Assembly (NCBI RefSeq): GCF_008630535.1
Contig: NZ_VWPH01000001.1
Span: forward strand, 372,001-436,000
Source: Saccharopolyspora hirsuta
Lineage (GTDB): Bacteria; Actinomycetota; Actinomycetes; Mycobacteriales; Pseudonocardiaceae
Reading direction: 5' to 3'
Length of the DNA: 64,000 bases
Shown in pieces: positions 18,650 to 26,902 of this stretch (positions are counted from its first letter, which is position 1; each line of letters begins with the position of its first letter). Position numbers and translations under genes: made by a program. Under the pieces are notes generated by a model. It ran no database searches and was not told the DNA's origin. It saw nothing but the letters and a program-made list of their open reading frames with translations.

Positions 18650-19722
18650 CCCGGGACTCCGCGATGGCCCGCTTGTCGACGCTGGACCGGCTGCTGCCGG
18701 TGTGGATCGGCGCCGCGATGGTGGTGGGGCTGCTCGCCGGGCGCTGGGTCCCGGGCCTCGGTCCGGCGCTGGACGCGGTGCAGGTCGACGGGATCTCGCT
18801 GCCGATCGCCCTGGGCCTGCTGGTCATGATGTACCCGGTGCTGGCCAAGGTCCGCTACGACCGGCTGGACACCGTCACCGGTGACCGGCGGCTGCTGGTC
18901 TCCTCGCTGCTGATCAACTGGGTCGTCGGCCCGGCGGTGATGTTCGCGCTGGCCTGGGTGTTCCTGCCCGACCTGCCGGAGTACCGCACCGGGCTGATCA
19001 TCGTGGGCCTGGCGCGCTGCATCGCCATGGTGATCATCTGGAACGACCTGGCCTGCGGCGACCGCGAAGCCGCCGCGGTGCTGGTGGCGCTGAACTCGGT
19101 GTTCCAGGTGATCGCCTTCGCCGGGCTCGGCTGGTTCTACCTCTCGGTGCTGCCGGGCTGGCTCGGCCTGCCGCAGGTCGGGCTGGAGGTCTCGGCGTGG
19201 CAGATCGCCAAGTCAGTGCTGATCTTCCTCGGCATCCCGCTGGTGGCCGGGTACCTCACCCGCAAGCTCGGCGAACGCGCCAAGGGCCGCGAGTGGTACG
19301 AGTCCCGGTTCCTGCCCAAGATCGGCCCGGTCGCCCTCTACGGCCTGCTGTTCACCATCGTGGTCCTCTTCGCCCTGCAGGGCGACGCGATCACCTCCAA
19401 CCCGCTCGACGTCGCGCGCATCGCCGTGCCGCTGCTGGCCTACTTCGCGATCACGTGGGCGGGTTCCTTCGCGCTGGGCAAGGCCATCGGGCTGAACTAC
19501 GAGCGCTCGGTGACGCTGTCGTTCACCGCGGCGGGCAACAACTTCGAGCTCGCCATCGCGGTGGCCATCGCGACCTTCGGCGTCACCAGCGGCCAAGCCC
19601 TCGCCGGTGTGGTCGGCCCGCTCATCGAGGTCCCGGTGCTGGTCGCGCTGGTCTACGTCTCGCTGGCGGCCCGCCGCTGGTTCACCGCACCCGACGCCGA
19701 ACTCGTGAGAACCCCGGAGTGA
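18646..19722 (+). CDS. acr3: ACR3-family arsenite efflux permease
   Basis: A 358-residue inner-membrane transporter of the ACR3 (BART) family with about ten transmembrane helices. It expels arsenite. The conserved helix GLARCIAMVIIWNDLACGD near residues 122-140 includes the functionally important cysteine at about 125. FTAAGNNFELAIAVAIATFG near 290 is the second conserved broken helix. It starts within the arsR stop codon and its own stop overlaps the arsC start, giving a three-gene coupled transcript. No ArsA ATPase is nearby, as expected for ACR3. Confidence 0.95.
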   Translation: MTRDSAMARLSTLDRLLPVWIGAAMVVGLLAGRWVPGLGPALDAVQVDGISLPIALGLLVMMYPVLAKVRYDRLDTVTGDRRLLVSSLLINWVVGPAVMFALAWVFLPDLPEYRTGLIIVGLARCIAMVIIWNDLACGDREAAAVLVALNSVFQVIAFAGLGWFYLSVLPGWLGLPQVGLEVSAWQIAKSVLIFLGIPLVAGYLTRKLGERAKGREWYESRFLPKIGPVALYGLLFTIVVLFALQGDAITSNPLDVARIAVPLLAYFAITWAGSFALGKAIGLNYERSVTLSFTAAGNNFELAIAVAIATFGVTSGQALAGVVGPLIEVPVLVALVYVSLAARRWFTAPDAELVRTPE

Positions 19723-20129
19723 CCGTGCCCCGCACCCCCGAAGTCCTGTTCGTCTGCGTCCACAACGCCGGGCGCTCCCAGATGGCCGCAGCGCTGCTCC
19801 AGCACCACGCCGAGGGCCGGGTCGCCGTGCGCTCGGCCGGGTCCGCCCCGGCCGAGACCATCAACCCCGCTGTTGTGGCGGTGATGGCCGAGCTCGGTCT
19901 CGACTTGTCGCACGAAGTGCCCAAGAAGCTCACCACCGACGCCGTCGAGGCCTCCGACGTGGTGATCACCATGGGCTGCGGCGATGCCTGCCCGGTGTTC
20001 CCGGGCAAGCGCTACCTGGACTGGGAGCTCACCGATCCGGCGGGGAAGGGCGTCGAGCAGGTCCGCGAGATCCGCGACGACATCGAGCGCCGCGTCCTGG
20101 ACCTGCTGGCCGAGCTCGTCCCCCGGTAG
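19719..20129 (+). CDS. arsC: Arsenate reductase, low-MW phosphatase fold
   Basis: A 136-residue arsenate reductase of the low-molecular-weight tyrosine phosphatase superfamily. The P-loop CVHNAGR (Cys13 to Arg19) binds arsenate. GCGDACPVFPGKRY near residues 86-99 supplies further cysteines, and DWELTDPAG has the general-acid region. It reduces As(V) to As(III) for Acr3. Actinobacterial members usually recycle with mycothiol/mycoredoxin or thioredoxin; which applies here cannot be told. The GTG at 19719 overlaps the acr3 stop; a second GTG at 19725 is possible. Confidence 0.93.
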   Translation: MTVPRTPEVLFVCVHNAGRSQMAAALLQHHAEGRVAVRSAGSAPAETINPAVVAVMAELGLDLSHEVPKKLTTDAVEASDVVITMGCGDACPVFPGKRYLDWELTDPAGKGVEQVREIRDDIERRVLDLLAELVPR

Positions 20130-20144
20130 TGCAGGTGGGGGGCT

Positions 20145-20186
20145 CGTGAGCGCTTTCTGGTGCTGTGGCACCGGAAAGCGCTCACG
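20145..20186. terminator. Shared terminator of arsC and the CocE-type hydrolase
   Basis: A perfect 13-bp stem (CGTGAGCGCTTTC with GAAAGCGCTCACG) continues inward as GGTGC/GCACC around TGTG. It lies between two converging stop codons and can act in both directions. Confidence 0.85.
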
Positions 20187-20187
20187 A

Positions 20188-22020
20188 TCACCTGGGCAGC
20201 GCTGGCAGGGTGAGTGTCGACGGCTGCTCCGGCGAGGTGTGGATGGTCAGCGGGGACAGGGCTGCGGGCAGGTCGCGGACCGTCGGGAGCAGATGCGGGA
20301 CGTCGTAGGCCTGCACGGAGATCCGCAGCTTGTGGCCGGGTGGGATCACCGCGCCGGTGGGGAAGACCTCCACGTCGACCGGTGCGACCTCGCCGGGCTG
20401 AAGCAGGTTCTGGGCTTCCTTGGTGAACGGGTGGTACGGCTGGATCAGCTGGCCGTCGAGGTAGCGGGAGCGGGATTCGTCCAGCGCGCGGTGGGAGAGC
20501 ACCTGCCAGCCGCCGGTCAGGCGGTCGACCTCGCCGCTGGGGGACACCGACGACACCGAGACCGACAGCATGCCGTTGCCGGTCGGCGTCGAGACGTTGA
20601 GGTGCGCGTTGATCGGGCCCCGCACCCGCAGCGGCTCGGTCACCGGCTCGGTCTCGAAAACCGCGCCGGACAGGTCGTTCCAGCGGTTGTCCTCGCACAG
20701 CTTCCCGAGCCCGACGGCGTTGGGAAGTCCCGCGGTCCACTGGTTGGCCGAGCGGGTGCACAGCCCGGAGACCGGGATCGGCGCAACGGTGCTCCGCCCC
20801 GGCTCGACGCCGTCCGCGACGAGTTCGCCCGGGGCGCCGGGGAAGGAGGTGCCGGAGAGCTGGAACGTGGTGGCCCGCTGCTCGTCGATCCAGTCCTGCG
20901 CCTGGTGCCACTGGCCGGAGCCGATCTCGTGCCAGGTCAGCGGTGGGATGTCGGCGTCCAGTGCGGGGTCGGGCAGACCGCGCACGTGGTGGTCGAACCA
21001 GCGCAGCTGGAGTTCCTGCAGCGTGCCGTGCCCGGCGTCCTCGACACCGGCGCCCGTGCTGGCCTGCAGGTGGTCCCACGGGCCGAGGATCATCTTGGTG
21101 GGCACGCCGCGTTCGCGGAGCCGGTCGAACAGCATCGGCGTGCCGCGCTGGAACAGGTCGTACTCGCCGCCGACGAGGAACGTCGGCACGTCGATGCGGT
21201 CGACCACGTTGATCGGCGAGCGCTCGGCGTAGAACGGCCCGTCGAAGGCCGAATCCAGCCCCAACGTCGCGGAGAGCAGCAGCGGCGCGGTGAACCCGGT
21301 GGCGCCCTGGATCCGCGAGAGGTACATCTGCAGCGCGTTGTCCGGCTCGGCGGGGCCGTAGGCGGGCGGGATGAGCCCGGTCCCGGTGACCAGGCCCAAC
21401 CACAGCGGGATGAACCCGACGTCGAGCGCACCACCGGAGGCGACCACATCGCGGTAGGTGTCGGCGGCCGGGACCTGCGGGAAGATGGCCTTCAGCCCGG
21501 CGGGCCGGTTGGCGGCGGCGAACAGCTGGCTGATCCCCATGTACGAAGGCCCGTGCATCCCGACCGAACCGCTGCTCCACGGCCGTTCGGCGGAGGCGGC
21601 CCACTCGACGATCTCCCCGGCGTCGGTGTTCTCCCGCTCGCTGAACGCCGCCCACGACCCACCGGAGCTGCCGGTACCGCGCGCATCCACGGTGACCTGC
21701 ACGTACCCGCGCTTGACGAAGTAGCTGGGATCGCCGAGAGCGACCGACGCGGGCCCGTTCAGCACGGACTTGTTGTAGGCGGTGATGGTCACCAGCACGG
21801 GAAACCGGCCCTCGACGGGATTCCCGTCGGCATCGGCGGGCCGCTGGATGTCCCCGCGCAGCACGATCCCGTCGGACATGGGGATCGAGACGTCGGTCTC
21901 CGTGGCGACCCCGGGGTACTCCTCGGCGCGGGCAGTCCACCCGACCCGCGCGGAAGCCGTGGTCAACCCGGCGAGAACCATCGCCAGAGCGAGTAACAGT
22001 GCCAACCAGCAGCGCCGCAT
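20188..22020 (-). CDS. Secreted CocE/NonD-type serine hydrolase (X-Pro peptidase family)
   Basis: A 610-residue alpha/beta hydrolase of the X-prolyl dipeptidyl-peptidase/cocaine-esterase (S15) family. A signal peptide covers residues 1-25. The nucleophile elbow GPSYMGIS lies near residue 158, GGEYDLFQRG (Asp) near 288 and GPWDHLQ (His) near 315, followed by the C-terminal jelly-roll domain. It hydrolyses acyl, ester or X-Pro bonds outside the membrane. The exact substrate is unknown. The ATG at 22020 follows GGGAGG at seven bases. It is monocistronic and shares its terminator with the arsenic operon. Confidence 0.88.
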   Translation of the reverse strand: MRRCWLALLLALAMVLAGLTTASARVGWTARAEEYPGVATETDVSIPMSDGIVLRGDIQRPADADGNPVEGRFPVLVTITAYNKSVLNGPASVALGDPSYFVKRGYVQVTVDARGTGSSGGSWAAFSERENTDAGEIVEWAASAERPWSSGSVGMHGPSYMGISQLFAAANRPAGLKAIFPQVPAADTYRDVVASGGALDVGFIPLWLGLVTGTGLIPPAYGPAEPDNALQMYLSRIQGATGFTAPLLLSATLGLDSAFDGPFYAERSPINVVDRIDVPTFLVGGEYDLFQRGTPMLFDRLRERGVPTKMILGPWDHLQASTGAGVEDAGHGTLQELQLRWFDHHVRGLPDPALDADIPPLTWHEIGSGQWHQAQDWIDEQRATTFQLSGTSFPGAPGELVADGVEPGRSTVAPIPVSGLCTRSANQWTAGLPNAVGLGKLCEDNRWNDLSGAVFETEPVTEPLRVRGPINAHLNVSTPTGNGMLSVSVSSVSPSGEVDRLTGGWQVLSHRALDESRSRYLDGQLIQPYHPFTKEAQNLLQPGEVAPVDVEVFPTGAVIPPGHKLRISVQAYDVPHLLPTVRDLPAALSPLTIHTSPEQPSTLTLPALPR

Positions 22021-22154
22021 GATGACCTCCCAGCACGTCGGGGAGATCAACGATCAGACCAGCGCGGGGTTACGCGGAACCGCCCGCGACCGGCGGCCGC
22101 GGGCGGTACGAGAGGTGATCAGCGGTCGAACCGCCCGTCCTTGACGGCGCGCAC

Positions 22155-22295
22155 CTACCCGGCAACGTCAACCCGAAGCGTTGGGCCGAACGGGTCCTTG
22201 GAGTCGCGGATTCGGTCTAAGGAGGTGGCCAGTTCGACGCAGGTTCCGGTTTCGGTGCTGTAGCTCGACTTTCGCCAGGTCGTTTTACGGATCAC
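22155..22295 (-). CDS. DUF397 small protein
   Basis: A 46-residue protein with the DUF397 pattern: TTWRKSSYS, TGTCVELA, and a RDSKDPFGP end. DUF397 genes sit next to XRE/DUF5753 regulators in actinomycetes, some of them acting in development or as paired antagonist proteins. The GTG start follows GGAGG at a good distance. Its first 11 bases overlap the end of the truncated XRE gene upstream, the usual arrangement for the pair. Because the partner has lost its DNA-binding half, this gene may be orphaned. Confidence 0.8.
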   Translation of the reverse strand: MIRKTTWRKSSYSTETGTCVELATSLDRIRDSKDPFGPTLRVDVAG

Positions 22296-22725
22296 GGGAT
22301 CCCTCCGCGCTTTCGGCGATGTGCTCTATCAGCTTGGCAGACCCCGTCGGGCTCATAGCAGCGCCGAGCACGCGCGCTGCAGCTTGTCGGTAGCTGCTCA
22401 CATCCTGCGGCTCGTGCAGGAACAGGGCGGAGTTCCGCATCTCCAATAGCACCACGGTCGAGTCCTCGGTTTCGATGAGGTGGGACGGCCCTTCCAGCGC
22501 GGGGTGCGACCCGCTGTCGTGCCGGAGTCCCCGCAGGTCGACGTTAGGTCGGCGAGCCATCTGGAGGAGGTGCCTCAGCTGTGCCGAAAGCAGTTCTCGG
22601 GAACCGATGATCTGCCGCAGGGCAGCCCCACCGATGAATGCGACGAACTCGGCGGGCTGATCACGCGTGATCACCTCGCGCCTGCCAACCCGAATCGCCA
22701 CCCGCCTGGCGACTACCGGATCCGC
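22285..22725 (-). pseudogene. XRE/DUF5753 regulator, N-terminal HTH lost
   Basis: The frame reads as the C-terminal DUF5753 domain: REVITRDQPAEFVAFI, GAALRQIIGS, LRHLLQMARRPNVDLRGL, HPALEGPSHLI and a helical tail. In intact relatives about 100 residues with a Cro/C1-type helix-turn-helix come first. Here similarity stops near 22725, where IS630-type transposase sequence begins on the other strand. The protein frame continues upstream only as antisense of that remnant. The DNA-binding domain was therefore replaced or deleted, probably at insertion of the element. Confidence 0.75.
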
Positions 22726-23050
22726 CAGCGCAAGCGCTGGGCCGGGGAGAAGCTGTACATCGTGCTGGACAACTTCTCCCCGCACCGGCACGCCGAGGTC
22801 CGCACCTGAGCGGCTGATAACGACATCGAACTGGTCTTCTTGCCGACCTACGGCTCGTGGCTGATCTGGATCGAGTCGGCCTTTGCGGGCCCTGCGCTGC
22901 TTCGCGTTGAACGGCACCGACCACCGCACCTACGACGAGCAGAACACCGCCTTCATACGCTGCCGGAACGGCCGCGCCGAGCCGAAGGTCCGCTTCGCGC
23001 CCGGGTCACCGATCCGGCAGTGGACCGAATATCCGGCCAAGTCCGCATGA
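22712..23050 (+). mobile_element. Degenerate 3' end of an IS630-type transposase
   Basis: The plus strand encodes the C-terminal catalytic part of an IS630-family (DDE) transposase. WAGEKLYIVLDNFSPHRHAE holds the second aspartate and DIELVFLPTYGSWLIWIES holds the third acidic residue. It is dead: a TGA at 22807-22809 replaces what is probably tryptophan, and a frameshift lies near 22888, after which FALNGTDHRT and PIRQWTEYPAKSA are in another frame. Nothing of the first two-thirds and no terminal inverted repeats were found, so this is an old truncated copy. Confidence 0.8.
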
Positions 23051-23057
23051 CAAACCA

Positions 23058-23966
23058 CTAGTCCATGTGGTCGGCAAGCCACTCCAGAATGCGGTCCGGG
23101 TCTTTCTGGAAGTGCAGGTATCCGTCCCAGCGGCGCGTGGTGCCGTGGATCCAGAACAGCTCCTTCGGCACGTCCGAGGGGATGGCGTCGAACATGGACT
23201 GGACATCGGCCGGCCGCGTCATGAGGTCGTCGTGGACCTGGTAGACGAGCGTCGGCACCCGGACGCTGCCGGCCGCGCCGGTCTCGACCGGGGACATCTC
23301 GTCGAGGCCGAAGCCGGTGCGGAGTCTGATCAGCCGGTCCAGCTCCTCCATCCGCTCGGCCGGGATGCAACGCCGCTCGAGCGTTCGCTCCAGAACCGCG
23401 CGCGGCGACAGCGGCTGGCACGCGACCAGGCAGCAGACGTCCGTGAACTCCTGCGGGGCCCGCTGCATCGCGAACAGCGTGGCATCGGCGCCCAGGCATC
23501 GGCTGAACAGCGCGATCCGCGACCCGCGCAGGTCAGGACGCGACCGCGCATACCGCAGCGACCCAACGACGTCGCGCGACTCGAATCTGCCGCTGGTGGT
23601 CACGCCACCGTTGGCGGCGCCGCTGAGGCCGAAGTTGCGCAGGTCGTAGGCGAGGACGTGGTAGCCGGCGGCGTGCAGGAGCGCGATGTCCGGGACCAAG
23701 TCGACCTCGATGTCATTGCCGGTCTCGCCGTTGACCGACCGCCAGGGCTCCAGATGGGACGGCAGCCCCGAGCGGCTGAAGAACCGTGGATGGTTGACGA
23801 TCACGATCCGGTCGGAGCCGGGGGCCGGCACGAACCAGCCTTCGAGCGGAATGCCGTCCTCGGAGGGGAACGTGACGTCCTCGAAGTCCAGCCCGTGCTC
23901 GGCGGGGGAGTGCAGCACGGGCGAGCGTGGCGAGGTGCTGAAACGGTCGGCGATGGCTTCGAGCAT
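23058..23966 (-). CDS. Alpha/beta hydrolase with a cysteine at the nucleophile elbow
   Basis: A 302-residue alpha/beta hydrolase. The strand-turn-helix at residues 151-160 reads IALFSRCLGA, so the usual Gly-x-Ser-x-Gly is Ser-Arg-Cys157-Leu-Gly with cysteine as likely nucleophile, as in dienelactone hydrolases. VYQVHDDLMTRP may carry the acidic residue and WIHGTTRRWDGYLHF a histidine. DLRNFGLSG near 109-117 is the conserved oxyanion-side loop. It is the last gene of a three-gene set with an SDR and an NTF2-like protein, one base from the SDR stop. The substrate is unknown. Confidence 0.8.
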   Translation of the reverse strand: MLEAIADRFSTSPRSPVLHSPAEHGLDFEDVTFPSEDGIPLEGWFVPAPGSDRIVIVNHPRFFSRSGLPSHLEPWRSVNGETGNDIEVDLVPDIALLHAAGYHVLAYDLRNFGLSGAANGGVTTSGRFESRDVVGSLRYARSRPDLRGSRIALFSRCLGADATLFAMQRAPQEFTDVCCLVACQPLSPRAVLERTLERRCIPAERMEELDRLIRLRTGFGLDEMSPVETGAAGSVRVPTLVYQVHDDLMTRPADVQSMFDAIPSDVPKELFWIHGTTRRWDGYLHFQKDPDRILEWLADHMD

Positions 23967-23967
23967 G

Positions 23968-24726
23968 TCAGGCTCCCGTACGTGTCATGCCGCCGTCGAC
24001 GTGCAGGATCTGGCCGGTGATGAAGTCGGCGTCGTCGGAGACCAGGAAGCCCAGGGCGTTACTGAGGTCCGCCGCGACCGACTGGCGCTTGATGGTCTGC
24101 AGGGCCGTCACACGGGCGAGCACCTCGTCGGTTGTCGGGCCGTTGGGCCGGGCCCGGCCCAGGAAGCCCTGGGTCGCCACCAGGCCGGGTGCTATCGCGT
24201 TGATCGTGATTCCGCTGTCGCCGAGTTCGTTGGCGAGCGCCCGGGTCAGCACGTGCACGGTGCCCTTGCTGGTCATGTACGCGAGGTCGCGGTTCTGGGT
24301 CAGGGTGATGCCCGAGCCGGTATTGACGATGCGCCCCCACCCTGCGGCCCGCATCCCCGGCGCGAACGCCCGAGCGAAGAGCAGGATCGACTCGACGTTG
24401 ACCGCCTGCACCTCGCGCCACAGCTCGATCGACATGTGCTCAAGGTCGGTGGAGGGGAAGATGCCGGCATTGTTGACGAGGATGTCGCAGCGCCCGTACC
24501 GGTCGAGGACCGTGCCGGTCACGGCGTCGACCTGCGACGGATCACTGATATCGCACACCAGTCCCAGCTTGTCGCCGCCGCCCGTCAGCTCGCTCACGGC
24601 GTCCACCGGGTCGTCGATGTCGACGGCGACCACGTGCGCGCCGTCCGCGGCGAGCCGCTGGCAGTATGCGTATCCGATGCCCCGGGCCGCCCCGGTCACC
24701 ACCGCCGTCTTTCCGTCAAGCGCCAC
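23968..24726 (-). CDS. Short-chain dehydrogenase/reductase
   Basis: A classical SDR of 252 residues. The cofactor motif TGAARGIG is at 11-18, and VDIDD after strand 2 suggests NAD over NADP. NNAG is at 85-88. The catalytic Ser138, Tyr150 and Lys154 are in place (AYMTSK). The C-terminal FITGQILHVDGG is standard. It interconverts an alcohol and a ketone on an unidentified substrate. Its start overlaps the end of the NTF2-like gene by 11 bp and it is followed at once by the cysteine hydrolase, so all three are one operon. Confidence 0.92.
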   Translation of the reverse strand: MALDGKTAVVTGAARGIGYAYCQRLAADGAHVVAVDIDDPVDAVSELTGGGDKLGLVCDISDPSQVDAVTGTVLDRYGRCDILVNNAGIFPSTDLEHMSIELWREVQAVNVESILLFARAFAPGMRAAGWGRIVNTGSGITLTQNRDLAYMTSKGTVHVLTRALANELGDSGITINAIAPGLVATQGFLGRARPNGPTTDEVLARVTALQTIKRQSVAADLSNALGFLVSDDADFITGQILHVDGGMTRTGA

Positions 24727-25132
24727 GGGTGAACTCCAGTCCGATCTGGGTGGCGATCGAGAAGTAGTCCTCCAGGTGCCAGGTCCGCACGATGCGGCCG
24801 TCGACCACCTGGTGGAAGTCGGCCGCCCGGAACTCGACCTCGCGGCCGGTGCCCTCGACGCCGAGCAGCTCGCCGGTGTGCTTCCCGCGGCTGACCGTCC
24901 GCACTGCGACCATGTCCCGGTTCACGACGACGTGCTCGATCTCGATGGTCAGATCACCGAACACACCACGAAGGTGGGCAATGTTCGCCTTCCATCCCTC
25001 TGGGCCGCCCCCGGCGCGCAGGGCCGGGACGGCCTCCCAGCCGGCGGCGAGGGCATCATCCACCAGCGCGCTGTCACCGGTGGAGAGTGCCTCGTAGAAA
25101 CGCCGGACCGCGATTTCATTGTCGTTTGCCAT
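24716..25132 (-). CDS. NTF2-like (SnoaL-type) small protein
   Basis: A 138-residue cone-shaped NTF2/SnoaL-like fold. NEIAVRRFYEALSTGDSALVDDAL is the first helical pair, with a conserved tryptophan (WEAVPAL) and histidine/aspartate pocket strands (ADFHQVVDGRIVRTWHLEDYF) near residues 105-125. Such proteins act as cyclases, isomerases, epoxide hydrolases or ligand binders. Leading a hydrolase/SDR operon, it may act on the same molecule. The ATG at 25132 is taken; a GTG nine bases upstream is possible. The divergent LysR gene starts 71 bp away. Confidence 0.8.
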   Translation of the reverse strand: MANDNEIAVRRFYEALSTGDSALVDDALAAGWEAVPALRAGGGPEGWKANIAHLRGVFGDLTIEIEHVVVNRDMVAVRTVSRGKHTGELLGVEGTGREVEFRAADFHQVVDGRIVRTWHLEDYFSIATQIGLEFTRGA

Positions 25133-25174
25133 GGATCTCACGGTAGGGACGCAGACTCTCGGTCATCAAAGACC

Positions 25175-25186
25175 TGTTCCGGAACA
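25175..25186. promoter_or_regulatory. Candidate LysR operator
   Basis: TGTTCCGGAACA is a perfect 12-bp palindrome in the 71-bp gap between the LysR gene and the divergent NTF2-like/SDR/hydrolase operon, a typical LysR binding position. Confidence 0.5.
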
Positions 25187-25203
25187 CGTCATACCATTCA
25201 GGC

Positions 25204-26073
25204 ATGACAGATCTCGACATTCGGCTGGTGCGCTACTTCACCACCGTCGCGTCGCATCTGCACTACGGCCGAGCCGCGGCCGAGCTGCACATCGCGCAGC
25301 CGTCGCTGAGCCGGCAGATCAGCCAGCTCGAAGCCCAGGTGGGTGCGCGGCTTTTCGACCGGACGCGACAAGGCACGCGGCTCACCGAAGCGGGAGAGGC
25401 ATTCCTCCCCCACGCACGCGCCTTGGTGCGCTCGGCCCAGCAGGCCACGGCCGCCGCCCGGGCCGCCGCGCGGCCTACCCGGATCACCGTCGGCTACACC
25501 GCGGGCCTGATCGTCACCCCGGTGGTGCGGAACCTGCGGCACGAACACCCCGACGCCGATGTGCGCACGCTGCACCTGAAGTGGAACGAGCCGCGCCAGG
25601 CCCTGCTCGACCGGCGGGTCGACGCGGCGATCACCCGGCTGCCGCTGCAGACCGACGGCCTGGACGTGACGGTCCTCTGCGACGAGCCGAAGATGCTGCT
25701 CGTACCGGTCGGGCACCGGCTGGTGGGAAAGGAGTCGGTCACGCTCGACGACATCGAGGGCGAGCCGATCCCCCGCTTCCCGGATCCGGAATGGGACGCG
25801 TACTGGCGCATCGACCCGCGGCCGGGAGGCCGCCCCGCCCCCGGCGGGCCCTCGGTCGAGACCATCGAGGACAAGCTCGAACACGTCGCCGCCGGGCAGG
25901 CCGTGGCCATCATCCCGGCCGCCCTGCACACCGGCGGCACCCGACCCGACCTCACCACCATCCCGCTGCACGGCGTCGAACCGAGCCACATCGTCGTGGC
26001 GACCCGGGCCGCGGACAGCAGCCGACTGGTGGCCGCGTTCCGCATGTCGGCCGTGACCGCATTAAGCGGTTGA
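25204..26073 (+). CDS. LysR-family regulator of the hydrolase/SDR operon
   Basis: A 289-residue LysR regulator. The N-terminal winged helix (RLVRYFTTVASHLHYGRAAA and QPSLSRQISQLEAQVG) is at residues 6-58. The periplasmic-binding-like effector domain starts near 90 (TRITVGYTAGLIV). Divergent orientation and a palindrome in the gap suggest it controls the adjacent operon with a pathway intermediate as co-inducer. The 3' end borders decayed sequence read from the other strand, and the last few residues (FRMSAVTALSG) still look native. Confidence 0.92.
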   Translation: MTDLDIRLVRYFTTVASHLHYGRAAAELHIAQPSLSRQISQLEAQVGARLFDRTRQGTRLTEAGEAFLPHARALVRSAQQATAAARAAARPTRITVGYTAGLIVTPVVRNLRHEHPDADVRTLHLKWNEPRQALLDRRVDAAITRLPLQTDGLDVTVLCDEPKMLLVPVGHRLVGKESVTLDDIEGEPIPRFPDPEWDAYWRIDPRPGGRPAPGGPSVETIEDKLEHVAAGQAVAIIPAALHTGGTRPDLTTIPLHGVEPSHIVVATRAADSSRLVAAFRMSAVTALSG

Positions 26074-26356
26074 TCACCTCTTCGATCAGCAGGGCAGAAA
26101 CGTGATCCATTGTGGATTCCGGAAGGTCGGCAAGAGCAACGTGGAGAACCTTGTTCGCAGCCCGGGCGTCGAGCATCAGCCTGGGCAAGTCGCGCACCAA
26201 GGAGTCGGCCTCGATCCTGTCCCGCTTCGCCCACCGCCCGAAACCGCGGAGCAAGATTCCGCCACCCCACACCGAAGCGCTCGCGATCAGCCGGACCAGT
26301 TCGCTGGCGAACAGGATCTCCTCGGCGCTGGGCTCCTGGACGCTCCCGGCGCGGAT
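26074..26356 (-). pseudogene. Unrecognised helical gene remnant
   Basis: On the minus strand a protein-like frame reads EEILFASELVRLIASASVWG, then a helical stretch ending LPESTMDHVSALLIEEVINR. There is no start codon after the TAA at its 5' edge. The 3' end runs into antisense of the LysR gene instead of a proper stop. Codon use and amphipathic pattern suggest it was once a gene, perhaps continuous with the block upstream (NLIRTNPYQ before the TAA). The family was not recognised. Confidence 0.45.
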
Positions 26357-26739
26357 TTACTGGTACGGGTTGGTGCGAATCAGGTTCACCGCAGAGCCGA
26401 CGCCGACGGCGGTGGTGAAGTGGTCGATGAACGGCGTCTGGAGGTCACGGGGGCTGTTGGAGGCCGTAGAACGACCGCGCTGCGCGGCGCAGTTCCTCGA
26501 TCGAGACGTCGACCTCGCTCCTCGGCTTCGCGGACCCACGTCGCGCGGGCGACTTCGAAGCTTTCCGCGGCTTCGCCGGTCCAGGTCGCGCGCAGCGGTC
26601 CGAGCGAGGTGTCGAGGTCGGCCAGCTTCGTGCGGATCTGGCCGGTGGCGTCTCGGACGCTTTCCCACGCTTCGCCGATCGCGGCGCAACGGACGGCGAA
26701 CCGGTCCAGCTCATCGCCCTGGAACTCAAGACCCCGCAA
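26357..26739 (-). pseudogene. Frameshifted WXG100-like remnant
   Basis: The frame from 26739 gives a helical hairpin protein: GDELDRFAVRCAAIGEAWES, then LRATWTGEAAESFEVARATW with a central Trp-Thr-Gly, as in WXG100 (ESAT-6-like) type VII secretion substrates. After REAEE the protein-like sequence jumps to another frame (VDVSIEELRRAARSFYGLQQ, stop). A third frame carries a further fragment (TPFIDHFTTAVGVGSAVNL). The only start is a TTG without a ribosome-binding site. It is read as decayed. No other ESX genes are nearby. Confidence 0.5.
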
Positions 26740-26902
26740 CAGTCGTAGATGGCGGCGGATCGATGATCAACCGATTCGGGCCGGATTGTGATCAGGACGG
26801 GGTGGGCGCGGCCGGTGGGGCGGTTTTGGGGTTTTCGCTTGACGGGTGACCGGACGTGGCGGGACAGTTACCCGCTGGCTTGATCACGGGGGTGTGGGCC
26901 GG

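Noticed and set aside
22480..22809. Plus-strand frame as a single intact gene
   Set aside because: Its first half is antisense to the DUF5753 domain; only the last part is transposase and it ends at an aberrant TGA.
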